A DNA stretch of 7,310 nt, from contig JAFXBO010000185.1 in the NCBI GenBank assembly GCA_017521775.1, positions 1 to 7,310 of the forward strand, written 5' to 3'. The position numbers and the translations under genes were made by a program. The first letter of the stretch is position 1, and the number at the start of each line of letters is the position of its first letter. The DNA comes from Clostridia bacterium (lineage in GTDB: Bacteria; Bacillota; Clostridia; UBA1381). Shown here one piece after another: positions 1 through 6,470 of this stretch. Below the pieces are notes generated by a model that saw only the letters and a program-made list of their open reading frames with translations, was not told where the DNA came from and did no database searches.

Positions 1-410
1 AAGAGCCACTTGTTGACATTTCCCATTCCTGCATTATATGCTGCCAATGCAAGCTGTTCATTACCTTTATAATAATCAAGCAAATACGAAAGATAGAAAC
101 ATCCCATATTGATATTTGTTTCAGGGTTTAGAATATTAAAATTCTCGAAAGAAAGCTTGGTGGCAATCCAGTCTGCAGTTTCGTCTGTAATTTGCATCAG
201 ACCTCTTGCAACGCCTGAATGAGCATCATATATATAATTGCTTTCAGCTTTTATTAAAGCCATAACCAGATATTTGTCCAAATCATATTTATCAGAATAT
301 GTTATGATATATTCGCCATACCTCAACGGATACAAAGCTTTCATAACAGGCTTAATCAATGAAAAAATCAAGACAATGCATAAAGTTAATAGTAAAATTC
401 TTTTTTTCAA
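1..410 (-). CDS. Membrane-anchored lytic transglycosylase, SLT family (3' end missing)
   Basis: The first 136 residues are visible; the gene continues past the left edge. SLT-family enzymes cut the MurNAc-GlcNAc bond of peptidoglycan non-hydrolytically, leaving 1,6-anhydro ends. Residues 2-4 are basic and about 5-19 are hydrophobic, giving an N-terminal membrane anchor or uncleaved signal, so the domain should face outside. The SLT domain starts near residue 40. It has ALIKAESNY with catalytic Glu56, then AHSGVARGLMQI (63-74) and AAYNAGMGNV (123-132), the three hallmark blocks in order. The start is TTG at 410-408: AAGGAG lies 6 nt upstream, inside the last coaE codons, and the TTG overlaps the coaE stop as TTGA, implying translational coupling. 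No ATG nearer the N-terminus exists; the first is codon 23, which would remove the membrane segment. The exact SLT subfamily is uncertain because the C-terminus is not visible. Confidence 0.92.
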   Translation of the reverse strand, partial: MKKRILLLTLCIVLIFSLIKPVMKALYPLRYGEYIITYSDKYDLDKYLVMALIKAESNYIYDAHSGVARGLMQITDETADWIATKLSFENFNILNPETNINMGCFYLSYLLDYYKGNEQLALAAYNAGMGNVNKWL

Positions 411-997
411 ATTTTGCTCCTTATTTCGTCTAAAATTTCTGTAACCTTATTTTTAACGTCATCTATATTACCATTATTATACACTACATAATCGGATTTT
501 TCAATATAAAATTTATCATTTTTCTGAGCGTTGATGCGAGATGTTGCTTCTTCTTGTGAGAGCCTATCCCGTTTCATTATTCTTTCTGCTCGTATATTTT
601 TGTCTGCCAACACGCAGATAAGATAGTCACAATTTTTATAAATTCCACTCTCAATTAAAGCAGCAGCATCAAGACCAACAATTTCAGCTTTGGAATTTTT
701 GATATATAAATCTATGTATTCCTTAACATATTTATGTGTTATTTCATTTAATTTAAGCAGTTTTTCGGGGTCACTAAAAACCAAAGAGGCAAGCTTTTTT
801 CTGTTAAGAGTGCCGTCCTCTTTTATATATTCCAAACCAAAATATTCTTTGATTTCATTTAGTGCAGGCTCATTTGGTTCAACGATTTTTTTTGCAACCA
901 AATCACAGTCAACAATATCAACACCATTATCCGATAATATATTTGAAACGGTTGTTTTGCCACAACCACTTCCACCTGTTATTCCAATGATTATCAT
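407..997 (-). CDS. coaE: Dephospho-CoA kinase
   Basis: Catalyses the last step of coenzyme A synthesis, ATP-dependent phosphorylation of the 3'-hydroxyl of dephospho-CoA in the cytoplasm. The 196-residue length is normal for the family. Residues 3-16 hold the Walker A loop GGSGCGKTT (8-16). VDCDLVAKK (29-37) supplies the family's early acidic substrate-binding motif. The CoA-domain block is GLDAAALIESGIY (108-120), where many relatives have a D-x-P-L-L-F-E type sequence. The lid region is RAERIMKRD...EEATSRINAQ (137-158), and YNNG (173-176) is the typical C-terminal motif. The ATG at 997 overlaps the cca stop as ATGA and has GGAGG 7 nt upstream, so the start is well supported. The 3' end overlaps the following transglycosylase gene by 4 nt. 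Identification is firm. Confidence 0.97.
   Translation of the reverse strand: MIIIGITGGSGCGKTTVSNILSDNGVDIVDCDLVAKKIVEPNEPALNEIKEYFGLEYIKEDGTLNRKKLASLVFSDPEKLLKLNEITHKYVKEYIDLYIKNSKAEIVGLDAAALIESGIYKNCDYLICVLADKNIRAERIMKRDRLSQEEATSRINAQKNDKFYIEKSDYVVYNNGNIDDVKNKVTEILDEIRSKI
417..422 (-). promoter_or_regulatory. Ribosome binding site of the SLT transglycosylase gene
   Basis: AAGGAG read on the minus strand, 6 nt before the TTG at 410, and embedded in the last coding codons of coaE. It decides the TTG start. The TTGA overlap with the coaE stop means ribosomes finishing coaE end exactly on this start. Confidence 0.8.
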
Positions 998-2181
998 TTT
1001 AATTCCTCCAATAATTCCTCTGCTTTTTCCAAAAGAGAAACTTTTGAATTTTCGGTTTTCTCATCTATCACAAGATATAATAATTCTTTTAATATTTTTC
1101 CGATTAATTCTCCGTTTTTGAATCCTTTTTTGATTAAATCATCACCTGAAATATCAAGGTGCGATAATCTGTAACATAGATTTTCTGACTTGATTTGAGA
1201 CAGCATTTCAAGGGATTTTTCAATATCCTTATTTTTAATTTGAATAATTGAAATGAGTGATGTTTCGCTGATTTTGGATAATGACAATCGCATATCTTTT
1301 ATGCTTTGATATTTTGTACCCTCAAAGTTCTCGATAATCTCTATTACCTCATTTATAATCTTTGATGGATAACGAAGATTTAAAAGAGTTCTTTTTGCCT
1401 GAGCTATAGTATAGTTAAGATTTAATAAAAGATGAGAAAGTCTTGTTGTTAAATCTTTTGGGAGCATTGCAAGAGCATTTCCAAAATCAAAATTAAGATA
1501 TTTAGAGTTTTCTAAAAACAGTTCAAATATTTCTCTATATTCAAACCAGACAGTTTTTGAGTCTGATAAAAGAATTTTTGAAAATTCTGTGTTTATTCGC
1601 TCCATTGCTATATTTAGAAGATTTTCTTTTAAAGAAAATATTGCACATTTAGTTTTTTCTTCAATTTCAAAATCAAGAACTGCACTAAATCTTATTGCCC
1701 TCATAATCCTGAGTGCATCTTCTGAAAATCGGGTGTTTGCATCTCCGACACATCTTATTATCCGATTTTTTAAATCCTTTTGTCCGTCATAGAGGTCAAC
1801 TATCTTTTTGTTGTATGCCATTGCATTAACAGTAAAGTCACGCCTTGCAAGGTCACCGTCTATAGTTTTTATATATTCCACATTCTCGGGGTGTCTTGAG
1901 TCAAGATAATCCCCATCGGTCCTGAAAGTTGTGATTTCATAGGAAATAGAATTAATTATAAGTGTTATTGTTCCATGCTTAATTCCTGTTTTGATTATTC
2001 TGTAATCAGAAAAAACTTTAATTGTTTCATCAGGTAATGCATTGGTACAAATATCCCAGTCTGTCGGAGTTTTTGAAAGAAGCGCATCACGAACACACCC
2101 TCCTACAATATATGCAGAAAAACCATTTTCCTGGAGTTTATCAAGTATAAAATCAACATCATTGGGAAGAGATATGTTCAT
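994..2181 (-). CDS. cca: CCA tRNA nucleotidyltransferase (class II)
   Basis: Adds or repairs the 3'-terminal CCA of tRNAs without a nucleic acid template. The 395-residue protein has the class II head: GGCVRD (27-32), the metal-binding DWD (Asp41, Asp43), RRDFTVNAMAY (113-123), DLYDGQKDL (129-137) and the nucleotide-selecting EDALRIMRAIRF (154-165), whose E-D-x-x-R is the protein template that reads CTP and ATP. ERINTEF (194-200) follows. The C-terminal half is helical; at the place where many relatives carry an HD phosphohydrolase motif (ALLHD), this one reads SHLLLNLN, so no HD site is seen. LDISGDDLI...GELIGKIL near the C-terminus is the usual tail motif. ATG at 2181 has GAAAGGG 7 nt upstream, overlapping the polA stop; the gap to polA is 12 nt. 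A poly(A) polymerase is the main alternative, but low-GC Gram-positives usually have a single CCA-adding enzyme of this type. Confidence 0.93.
   Translation of the reverse strand: MNISLPNDVDFILDKLQENGFSAYIVGGCVRDALLSKTPTDWDICTNALPDETIKVFSDYRIIKTGIKHGTITLIINSISYEITTFRTDGDYLDSRHPENVEYIKTIDGDLARRDFTVNAMAYNKKIVDLYDGQKDLKNRIIRCVGDANTRFSEDALRIMRAIRFSAVLDFEIEEKTKCAIFSLKENLLNIAMERINTEFSKILLSDSKTVWFEYREIFELFLENSKYLNFDFGNALAMLPKDLTTRLSHLLLNLNYTIAQAKRTLLNLRYPSKIINEVIEIIENFEGTKYQSIKDMRLSLSKISETSLISIIQIKNKDIEKSLEMLSQIKSENLCYRLSHLDISGDDLIKKGFKNGELIGKILKELLYLVIDEKTENSKVSLLEKAEELLEELK
1005..1009 (-). promoter_or_regulatory. Ribosome binding site of coaE
   Basis: GGAGG on the minus strand, 7 nt before the coaE ATG and inside the 3' end of cca. 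Together with the ATGA stop/start overlap it supports coupled translation of cca and coaE. Confidence 0.75.
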
Positions 2182-2187
2182 TTTAAA

Positions 2188-2196
2188 ACCCTTTCA
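2188..2196 (-). promoter_or_regulatory. Ribosome binding site of cca overlapping the polA stop
   Basis: The minus-strand sequence TGAAAGGGT contains the polA stop TGA followed by a GAAAGGG Shine-Dalgarno variant, ending 7 nt before the cca ATG. It is weaker than the AAGGAG sites elsewhere in the window and is shared in form with the site ahead of polA. Confidence 0.6.
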
Positions 2197-4848
2197 CTTT
2201 GCCTCATACCAGCTATATCCACGAGCAGTATCAGCCTTTAGCGGAACACTTAACTTCATTACATTTTCCATTTCTTCTTTTAAAAGTAATCGCACCTGTT
2301 CTTCTTCAGTTTTTGGTGCCTCAATAATTAATTCATCATGCACTTGTAAAATGAGCTTTGATTTTAGACCGTCTTTTTTTAAACGGCTATGAACTCTGAC
2401 CATTGCGAGTTTTATAATGTCTGCAGCAGTTCCCTGAATAGGAGTATTTAAGGCAATTCTCTCGCCAAATGCGTGGATGTTGTGATTTGTTGATTTGAGT
2501 TCAGGAATATATCTTATTCTGTTCATCATAGTTTTCACAAATCCATCTGCTTCTGCCTGTTTTTTGATATTTTCCATATATGATTTAACACCAGAATACT
2601 TATCGAGATAGCCATTTATATATGCCCTTGCTTCTTTGACAGATATCTTCAAATCTTTTGCAAGAGAGAAATCTCCCATACCATAGACTATTCCAAAGTT
2701 AACTGCTTTTGCACTGCTTCTTTGGTCAGAGGTGACCTCTGATAATGGTATTCCAAGTACCTGTGAGGCAGTAACGCTATGGATATCCTCGTTATTTTTA
2801 AAAGCAGAAATCATTGTTTCATCATTTGCAATATGAGCCAATACCCTTAATTCGATTTGGGAGTAGTCTGCATCAACTAAAACATAATCCTCATTTTGTG
2901 CTGTGAACATTTTTCTTAATTCTCTGCCAAGCTCTGTTCTTGTCGGAATGTTTTGAAGGTTTGGCTCTGTTGAGCTTATTCTACCAGTAACAGTTACAGT
3001 TTGTTTAAATTGAGAGTGAACTCTGTTAGTTTTTGGGTTTATTACTGCAAACAAACCGTCGCAGTATGTGCTTTTTAGCTTTGCATACTGTCGATAGTTT
3101 ATTAAAAGTTCAATTATCGGATGCTCACCACGAAGCTTTTCTAATACTTCAATTCCTGTTGAGTATCCTGTCTTTGTCTTTTTTCCTGACTTTAAGCCAA
3201 GCTTTTCAAAAAGAATCACACCAAGCTGTTTTGGTGAATTTATATTGAATTCCTCACCGGCATATTCGTAAATTTGTGACACCATCAGGGAAATGTTTTC
3301 ATCAAGCATTTTTGAAAAATCACGAAGCTGGTCTGTGTCAACCTTAACTCCTGATATTTCCATATCTGCCAAAACACTTACCAATGGTAATTCTATATCA
3401 TAATAAAGCTGTGTTTGTCCATTTTTTTCAAGTTCCGAAAGTGTTTTTTCCATTAATGGTTTGATTGCCAAAACCTCTCTTGCAATAGTATCGATACTAT
3501 TGTCTTCATCAAAAAGAGAAACCTGTTTTTCTTCAAAAGATGTATCAAAATCAATTGAGAAAAAGTCACTGCACAAAGATTTTATGCTATATTCTGATTT
3601 TGATGGATTAATCAAATAAGCCGCAATTTCTGTGTCATATGCAATGTTTTTAAATTCAATAACACTGTTGAGCATAACGATTGCTTCTTTAAAGTTTGAT
3701 GAATATAGCTTAATTTTATCATCTTCAAAAACAGGCTTTAATACGGATAGAATTTCCTCTTGAGAATTTGAAGCCATATCAATTACAACTGCTTTTTGAT
3801 TTACTGCTAATGCTATTTTTTTTATAGAGTTTCCATCAAATTCAAATAACAATGAAAGCTCGTCCTTTATTGCCCTAATAAAATCAGACAAGTCATTTGT
3901 TGAGGATATTTCTTCATAAGATGTGCCAGAGAAAATATCAATTTCCTCTTTTTTATCAGGAGTTGGGGTGATTTTGAGTCGTTTTATAATACTGTTTAAG
4001 TCAAGCTTTTTCAAAATCTCATATGCTTCCTGGGTAGCACAGCCTGAAAGTTCGCCATTAAATTCGCAGTCCTCAAAATTAAAACTAATTGGGACATCAC
4101 GAATAATTGTTGCAAGAGTTTTGCTCATAAAGGCTAAGTCCTTGCCCTCTGTTATTTTCTTTAAAGTTGCACCCTTTAGTCCGATTTCGTCAAGGTGTTC
4201 ATAAATATATTCAATAGATTTAAATTGCTCGATAAGAGATGTTGCAGTTTTCTCTCCGATACCGGGGACTCCCGGTATATTATCCGAGGCGTCTCCCATA
4301 AGAGCCTTAATATCAATGAATTCCTTTGGCGTAACATGGTATCTCTCAATAACTGCCTTATCATCATAGTATGTTGTTTCATTAACTCCGCTTTTTGTGA
4401 CAGTTAAAATTACTTTTGTTTTATCGGTAGCTAACTGCAAATCATCTTTATCTCCTGTTGCAATATAGCACTCAATTCCTTGTTCATCACAGATTTTTGA
4501 AACTGTGCCGATAATGTCGTCAGCCTCATATCCCTCAAGCTCAAAGGATTTTATATTCATTGCTTTTAAAATCTCTTTTGAAATAGGAATTTGCACCCTT
4601 AATCCGTCAGGCATTGGTTTTCTCTGTGCTTTGTATCCATCATACATTTTATGACGAAAGGTTGGGGCTTTCAAATCATAGGCCGTGCAGATATAATCGG
4701 GGGATAGATCCTCGATAAGCTTAAAGATTGTATTTAAAAAGCCATAAATTGCATTTGTGGGAGTTCCGTCCTTTGCACTCAAATAACGCACACCGTAAAA
4801 TGCACGATTAATAATACTGTTTGAATCTATGATAAGAAGTTTTTTCAT
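2194..4848 (-). CDS. polA: DNA polymerase I (5' nuclease and polymerase active; proofreading site degenerate)
   Basis: Fills repair gaps and removes Okazaki primers. With the ATG at 4848 the protein is 884 residues. Residues 1-290 are the 5'-3' nuclease: DSN (8-10), YDGYKAQR (69-76), EGYEADD (105-111), TGDKDDLQL (131-139), GDASDNIPGVPGIGEKTA (185-202, helix-hairpin-helix). Residues about 310-465 correspond to the 3'-5' exonuclease fold, but the acidic metal ligands are missing: FEFDGN replaces the D-x-E motif, SNFKEA replaces the N-x-x-x-D motif, and no Y-x-x-x-D motif is seen. The polymerase has TVTGRISS (619-626), motif A DYSQIELR (Asp661, steric gate Glu666), motif B with Arg710, Lys714, Phe718 and Tyr722, and motif C VHDE (836-839, Asp838). 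The ATG has GAAAGGG 6 nt upstream; an upstream in-frame TTG at 4872 lacks a suitable site. The gap to the small gene ahead is 35 nt. Loss of proofreading residues is common in Gram-positive PolA. Confidence 0.98.
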   Translation of the reverse strand: MKKLLIIDSNSIINRAFYGVRYLSAKDGTPTNAIYGFLNTIFKLIEDLSPDYICTAYDLKAPTFRHKMYDGYKAQRKPMPDGLRVQIPISKEILKAMNIKSFELEGYEADDIIGTVSKICDEQGIECYIATGDKDDLQLATDKTKVILTVTKSGVNETTYYDDKAVIERYHVTPKEFIDIKALMGDASDNIPGVPGIGEKTATSLIEQFKSIEYIYEHLDEIGLKGATLKKITEGKDLAFMSKTLATIIRDVPISFNFEDCEFNGELSGCATQEAYEILKKLDLNSIIKRLKITPTPDKKEEIDIFSGTSYEEISSTNDLSDFIRAIKDELSLLFEFDGNSIKKIALAVNQKAVVIDMASNSQEEILSVLKPVFEDDKIKLYSSNFKEAIVMLNSVIEFKNIAYDTEIAAYLINPSKSEYSIKSLCSDFFSIDFDTSFEEKQVSLFDEDNSIDTIAREVLAIKPLMEKTLSELEKNGQTQLYYDIELPLVSVLADMEISGVKVDTDQLRDFSKMLDENISLMVSQIYEYAGEEFNINSPKQLGVILFEKLGLKSGKKTKTGYSTGIEVLEKLRGEHPIIELLINYRQYAKLKSTYCDGLFAVINPKTNRVHSQFKQTVTVTGRISSTEPNLQNIPTRTELGRELRKMFTAQNEDYVLVDADYSQIELRVLAHIANDETMISAFKNNEDIHSVTASQVLGIPLSEVTSDQRSSAKAVNFGIVYGMGDFSLAKDLKISVKEARAYINGYLDKYSGVKSYMENIKKQAEADGFVKTMMNRIRYIPELKSTNHNIHAFGERIALNTPIQGTAADIIKLAMVRVHSRLKKDGLKSKLILQVHDELIIEAPKTEEEQVRLLLKEEMENVMKLSVPLKADTARGYSWYEAK
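3483..3502. repeat. Perfect 20-bp palindrome inside polA
   Basis: The half-site CAATAGTATC is followed at once by its exact reverse complement GATACTATTG. It lies within polA codons for N450-I455, in a likely loose linker just before the polymerase domain. No function is known to me; it could be a protein-binding site or chance. Confidence 0.5.
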
Positions 4849-4854
4849 AAATAT

Positions 4855-4861
4855 CCCTTTC
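4855..4861 (-). promoter_or_regulatory. Ribosome binding site of polA
   Basis: GAAAGGG on the minus strand, 6 nt before the ATG at 4848. It sits in the 35-nt gap after the small membrane-protein gene and supports the ATG over the upstream in-frame TTG at 4872. The remainder of the gap holds no hairpin and no recognisable promoter. Confidence 0.65.
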
Positions 4862-4883
4862 TTAAATAGCAATTCTTATGTAA

Positions 4884-4991
4884 TTAAAAAGTGCTTGAAA
4901 TCATATCAAAAATTCCGACTCCGATTGTGAGCAATAATGATGCTGCAAGAACAATGCAAACTATTCTTATTTGCTTTTTTGAAAATTGCAT
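4884..4991 (-). CDS. 35-residue single-span membrane protein, unknown function
   Basis: This short gene begins 2 nt after the tadA stop and ends 35 nt before the polA ATG. Its ATG at 4991 has a strong AAGGAG 8 nt upstream, made from the AAG-GAG codons that encode the K-E pair at the tadA C-terminus, in an A-rich stretch; it ends with TAA. The product starts MQFSKKQIRI, then has one hydrophobic segment (about 8-28) including VLAASLLLTIGVGI, and ends FDMISSTF. The basic N-terminus and short C-terminal tail predict an N-in, C-out single-span protein with no obvious cleavage site. The general build resembles tiny Firmicutes membrane proteins such as the Prli42 type, but that rests on shape only; I do not recognise the sequence. 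It has the best ribosome binding site in the window, fills an otherwise unexplained gap, and lies in the same direction as its neighbours, so it is probably real. Confidence 0.75.
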   Translation of the reverse strand: MQFSKKQIRIVCIVLAASLLLTIGVGIFDMISSTF

Positions 4992-4993
4992 TT

Positions 4994-5458
4994 TTATATC
5001 TCCTTTTTTTGTCTTAGTTTTTTAAAAAAGTTTTTTAGTATATCGGCACACTCATTTTCCATAAGTCCACCGACAACGTTCACATTATGATTAAAAAGAT
5101 TTTTTTTAAATAAATCTGTGACACTTCCTGCACAGCCCGATTTTTTGTCGTATGCTCCGAAATATAAGTTATCTATTCTTGAAGAAATAATCGCCCCTGC
5201 ACACATTGGGCAAGGCTCTAATGTGACATACATATCGCACTCCGGTAAGCGCCATCCGCCAAGCTTTTTCGAAGCCTTGTTGATTGCCATAATTTCTGCA
5301 TGGCATAAAGAGTTTTTATTTGTTTCGCGCTTATTATAACCTCTTGCAATTATCTTTCCTTTATGAACAATGACAGCACCGATGGGTGTTTCGTTTATAC
5401 TTTCTGCTTTTTTTGCCTGCTTTATGGCCTCTTTCATAAATTGAGCATTATATTCCAT
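4994..5458 (-). CDS. tadA: tRNA adenosine(34) deaminase
   Basis: Deaminates adenosine to inosine at the wobble position of tRNA-Arg(ACG), letting one tRNA read several CGN codons. The 154-residue length fits the family. The zinc site of the cytidine/deoxycytidylate deaminase fold is complete: HAE (53-55) supplies His53 and the proton-shuttle Glu55, and PCPMC (82-86) supplies Cys83 and Cys86. TadA-type signatures, not those of free-base deaminases, are ETPIGAVIV (23-31), GYNKRE (40-45), and AYDKKSGCAGSV (102-113). I chose ATG at 5458, preceded by GGTGG about 4 nt upstream. An in-frame TTG at 5476 would overlap the mltG stop as TTGA and add six residues (I-G-G-G-I after the start), but has no visible ribosome binding site and lies outside the usual fold. 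The C-terminus is rich in lysine and its last codons form the ribosome binding site of the next gene. Confidence 0.96.
   Translation of the reverse strand: MEYNAQFMKEAIKQAKKAESINETPIGAVIVHKGKIIARGYNKRETNKNSLCHAEIMAINKASKKLGGWRLPECDMYVTLEPCPMCAGAIISSRIDNLYFGAYDKKSGCAGSVTDLFKKNLFNHNVNVVGGLMENECADILKNFFKKLRQKKEI
5000..5005 (-). promoter_or_regulatory. Ribosome binding site of the 35-residue membrane protein
   Basis: AAGGAG on the minus strand, 8 nt before the ATG at 4991, in an A-rich context. The same bases encode the Lys-Glu near the end of TadA. A full-strength site with ideal spacing here is the main evidence that the short gene is translated. Confidence 0.7.
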
Positions 5459-5472
5459 TATGCCACCACCAA

Positions 5473-6456
5473 TCAACCATTAGCATTTGTATGTTGTTCA
5501 AAATTTTTAGTAAATATATGACTTCCGTCTTTTTTATTTTCGTCAGTTCGATAATAAAGATAGTCGTGTTTATCAGGATTAATAGCTGCTTTAATTGATT
5601 TTATACCGGGGTTTGAAATCGGACCTGCTGGGAGTCCTTCATAACGATAGGTGTTATAAGGAGAATTGATATCCAAGTCTTTATACAAAACTCTTTCAAC
5701 ATCATATAATCCGTCAGAGATTGCATAAACAACGGTTGCATCAATTTGCAGCTTCATATTCTTTTTTAGCCTGTTTTCAATAACGCCTGCAATTTTTGAG
5801 CGTTCAGAATCTATTTTTGCTTCTCTCTCAATTAGTGAAGCCTTTGTAATTATTTCATAGAGATTATCATAAGATACCCCGAGTGATGAGTATTGTTTTT
5901 CAAATTCCTTTAATAATCTGTCTATGACATTATAGGGTTTTTCGTCAGCATAAAATTCATAGGTGGCAGGGAATAGAAAGCCCTGCAATTTATAGTTGGT
6001 TTTTGAATATTTAATATTATTTAAAAATTCATAATCATAGTTTGCGTTAAGTGCTGATATAATTTCTCTTTTTGTTCCCAAACCCTTGTCACACATAAGC
6101 TCAATGATTTTCTCAACTGAATACCCCTCCGGGATTGTTAATGTAACAGTTTCTCGTTTTGCACCATTTGTTGCAAGCTTTTTTATTACATCAAAATATC
6201 CGTCGCCCTCATCAAATGTAAAATCGCCATATTGGAGTTTTCCTCTGTATTCTGAAAGACTTGTCATTATAAGAAAAACAGTCTTGCTTTTTATAACATT
6301 ATTTTTTTTTAAAACATCTGCAATCTGAGGGGTTGAAAGACCTTTTTCAATTGTCAAGCTTGTTTTTTCACTAACACCACTAAAGGCAAAAAGAATTATT
6401 ACAAAAACTATGAAAACAATAAAAATCAGGGGTTTTCTTTGTTTTTTTCTCTTCAA
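5473..6456 (-). CDS. mltG: Endolytic murein transglycosylase MltG
   Basis: Cleaves within nascent peptidoglycan strands outside the membrane, acting as a terminator of glycan chain growth (YceG-like family). With the TTG start at 6456 the protein is 327 residues. It begins MKRKKQRKP (cytoplasmic, basic), then has one membrane span at about 9-25, a LysM-like small domain at about 35-105 with GLSTPQIADVLKKNNVI, and the catalytic domain from about 110. Marks include LTIPEGYSVEKI, LQGFLFPATYEF, ASLIERE with catalytic Glu210, LQIDATVVYA, NTYRYEGLPAGPISNPG and the terminal HIFTKNFEQH. The start is decided by the ribosome binding site: AAGGAG at 6465-6470 lies 8 nt before the TTG, whereas the GTG three codons upstream (6465) shares its G with that site and cannot use it. 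It starts 12 nt after the obg stop and ends 14 nt before tadA. Confidence 0.95.
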   Translation of the reverse strand: MKRKKQRKPLIFIVFIVFVIILFAFSGVSEKTSLTIEKGLSTPQIADVLKKNNVIKSKTVFLIMTSLSEYRGKLQYGDFTFDEGDGYFDVIKKLATNGAKRETVTLTIPEGYSVEKIIELMCDKGLGTKREIISALNANYDYEFLNNIKYSKTNYKLQGFLFPATYEFYADEKPYNVIDRLLKEFEKQYSSLGVSYDNLYEIITKASLIEREAKIDSERSKIAGVIENRLKKNMKLQIDATVVYAISDGLYDVERVLYKDLDINSPYNTYRYEGLPAGPISNPGIKSIKAAINPDKHDYLYYRTDENKKDGSHIFTKNFEQHTNANG

Positions 6457-6464
6457 TAAAAACA

Positions 6465-6470
6465 CTCCTT
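6465..6470 (-). promoter_or_regulatory. Ribosome binding site that fixes the mltG start
   Basis: AAGGAG on the minus strand; its first two bases are the end of the obg TAA stop. It lies 8 nt before TTG 6456 (good spacing), while GTG 6465 begins on the last G of the site itself, which rules that GTG out as a start using this signal. Confidence 0.8.

Noticed and set aside
690..1121. Plus-strand open frame of 143 codons opposite coaE and cca
   Set aside because: It is the antisense shadow of two well-recognised genes, straddles their junction, and has low-complexity hydrophobic content with no motif.
2042..2392. Plus-strand open frame opposite cca and polA
   Set aside because: It crosses the junction of two certain genes on the other strand and shows no family motif.
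2726..2742. Interrupted palindrome TCAGAGGT-G-ACCTCTGA, operator-like
   Set aside because: An 8-bp arm with a 1-nt centre is expected about once by chance in a window of this size, and it lies deep in polA coding for S-E-V-T-S-D.
4259..4278. Inverted repeat ATACCGGG / CCCGGTAT with a 4-nt loop inside polA, hairpin-like
   Set aside because: It is explained by coding: the bases encode I-P-G-V-P-G-I of the helix-hairpin-helix of the 5' nuclease, and no T-run follows, so it is not a terminator.
4849..4872. Extended PolA start at TTG 4872
   Set aside because: The ATG at 4848 has GAAAGGG with 6-nt spacing and starts MKKLLIIDSN, the usual N-terminus; the extension would contain that ribosome binding site.
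5008..5034. T- and A-runs at the tadA 3' end resembling a terminator
   Set aside because: The runs are only A/T, with no GC stem, and they encode the lysine- and phenylalanine-rich C-terminus of TadA.
5459..5476. Extended TadA start at TTG 5476 overlapping the mltG stop
   Set aside because: No ribosome binding site precedes it, and the ATG at 5458 has GGTGG upstream and gives the usual family length.
6302..6310. A9 homopolymer in mltG (possible slippage or phase variation)
   Set aside because: It encodes Lys-Lys-Asn in frame, runs of this length are common in AT-rich genes, and nothing suggests switching.
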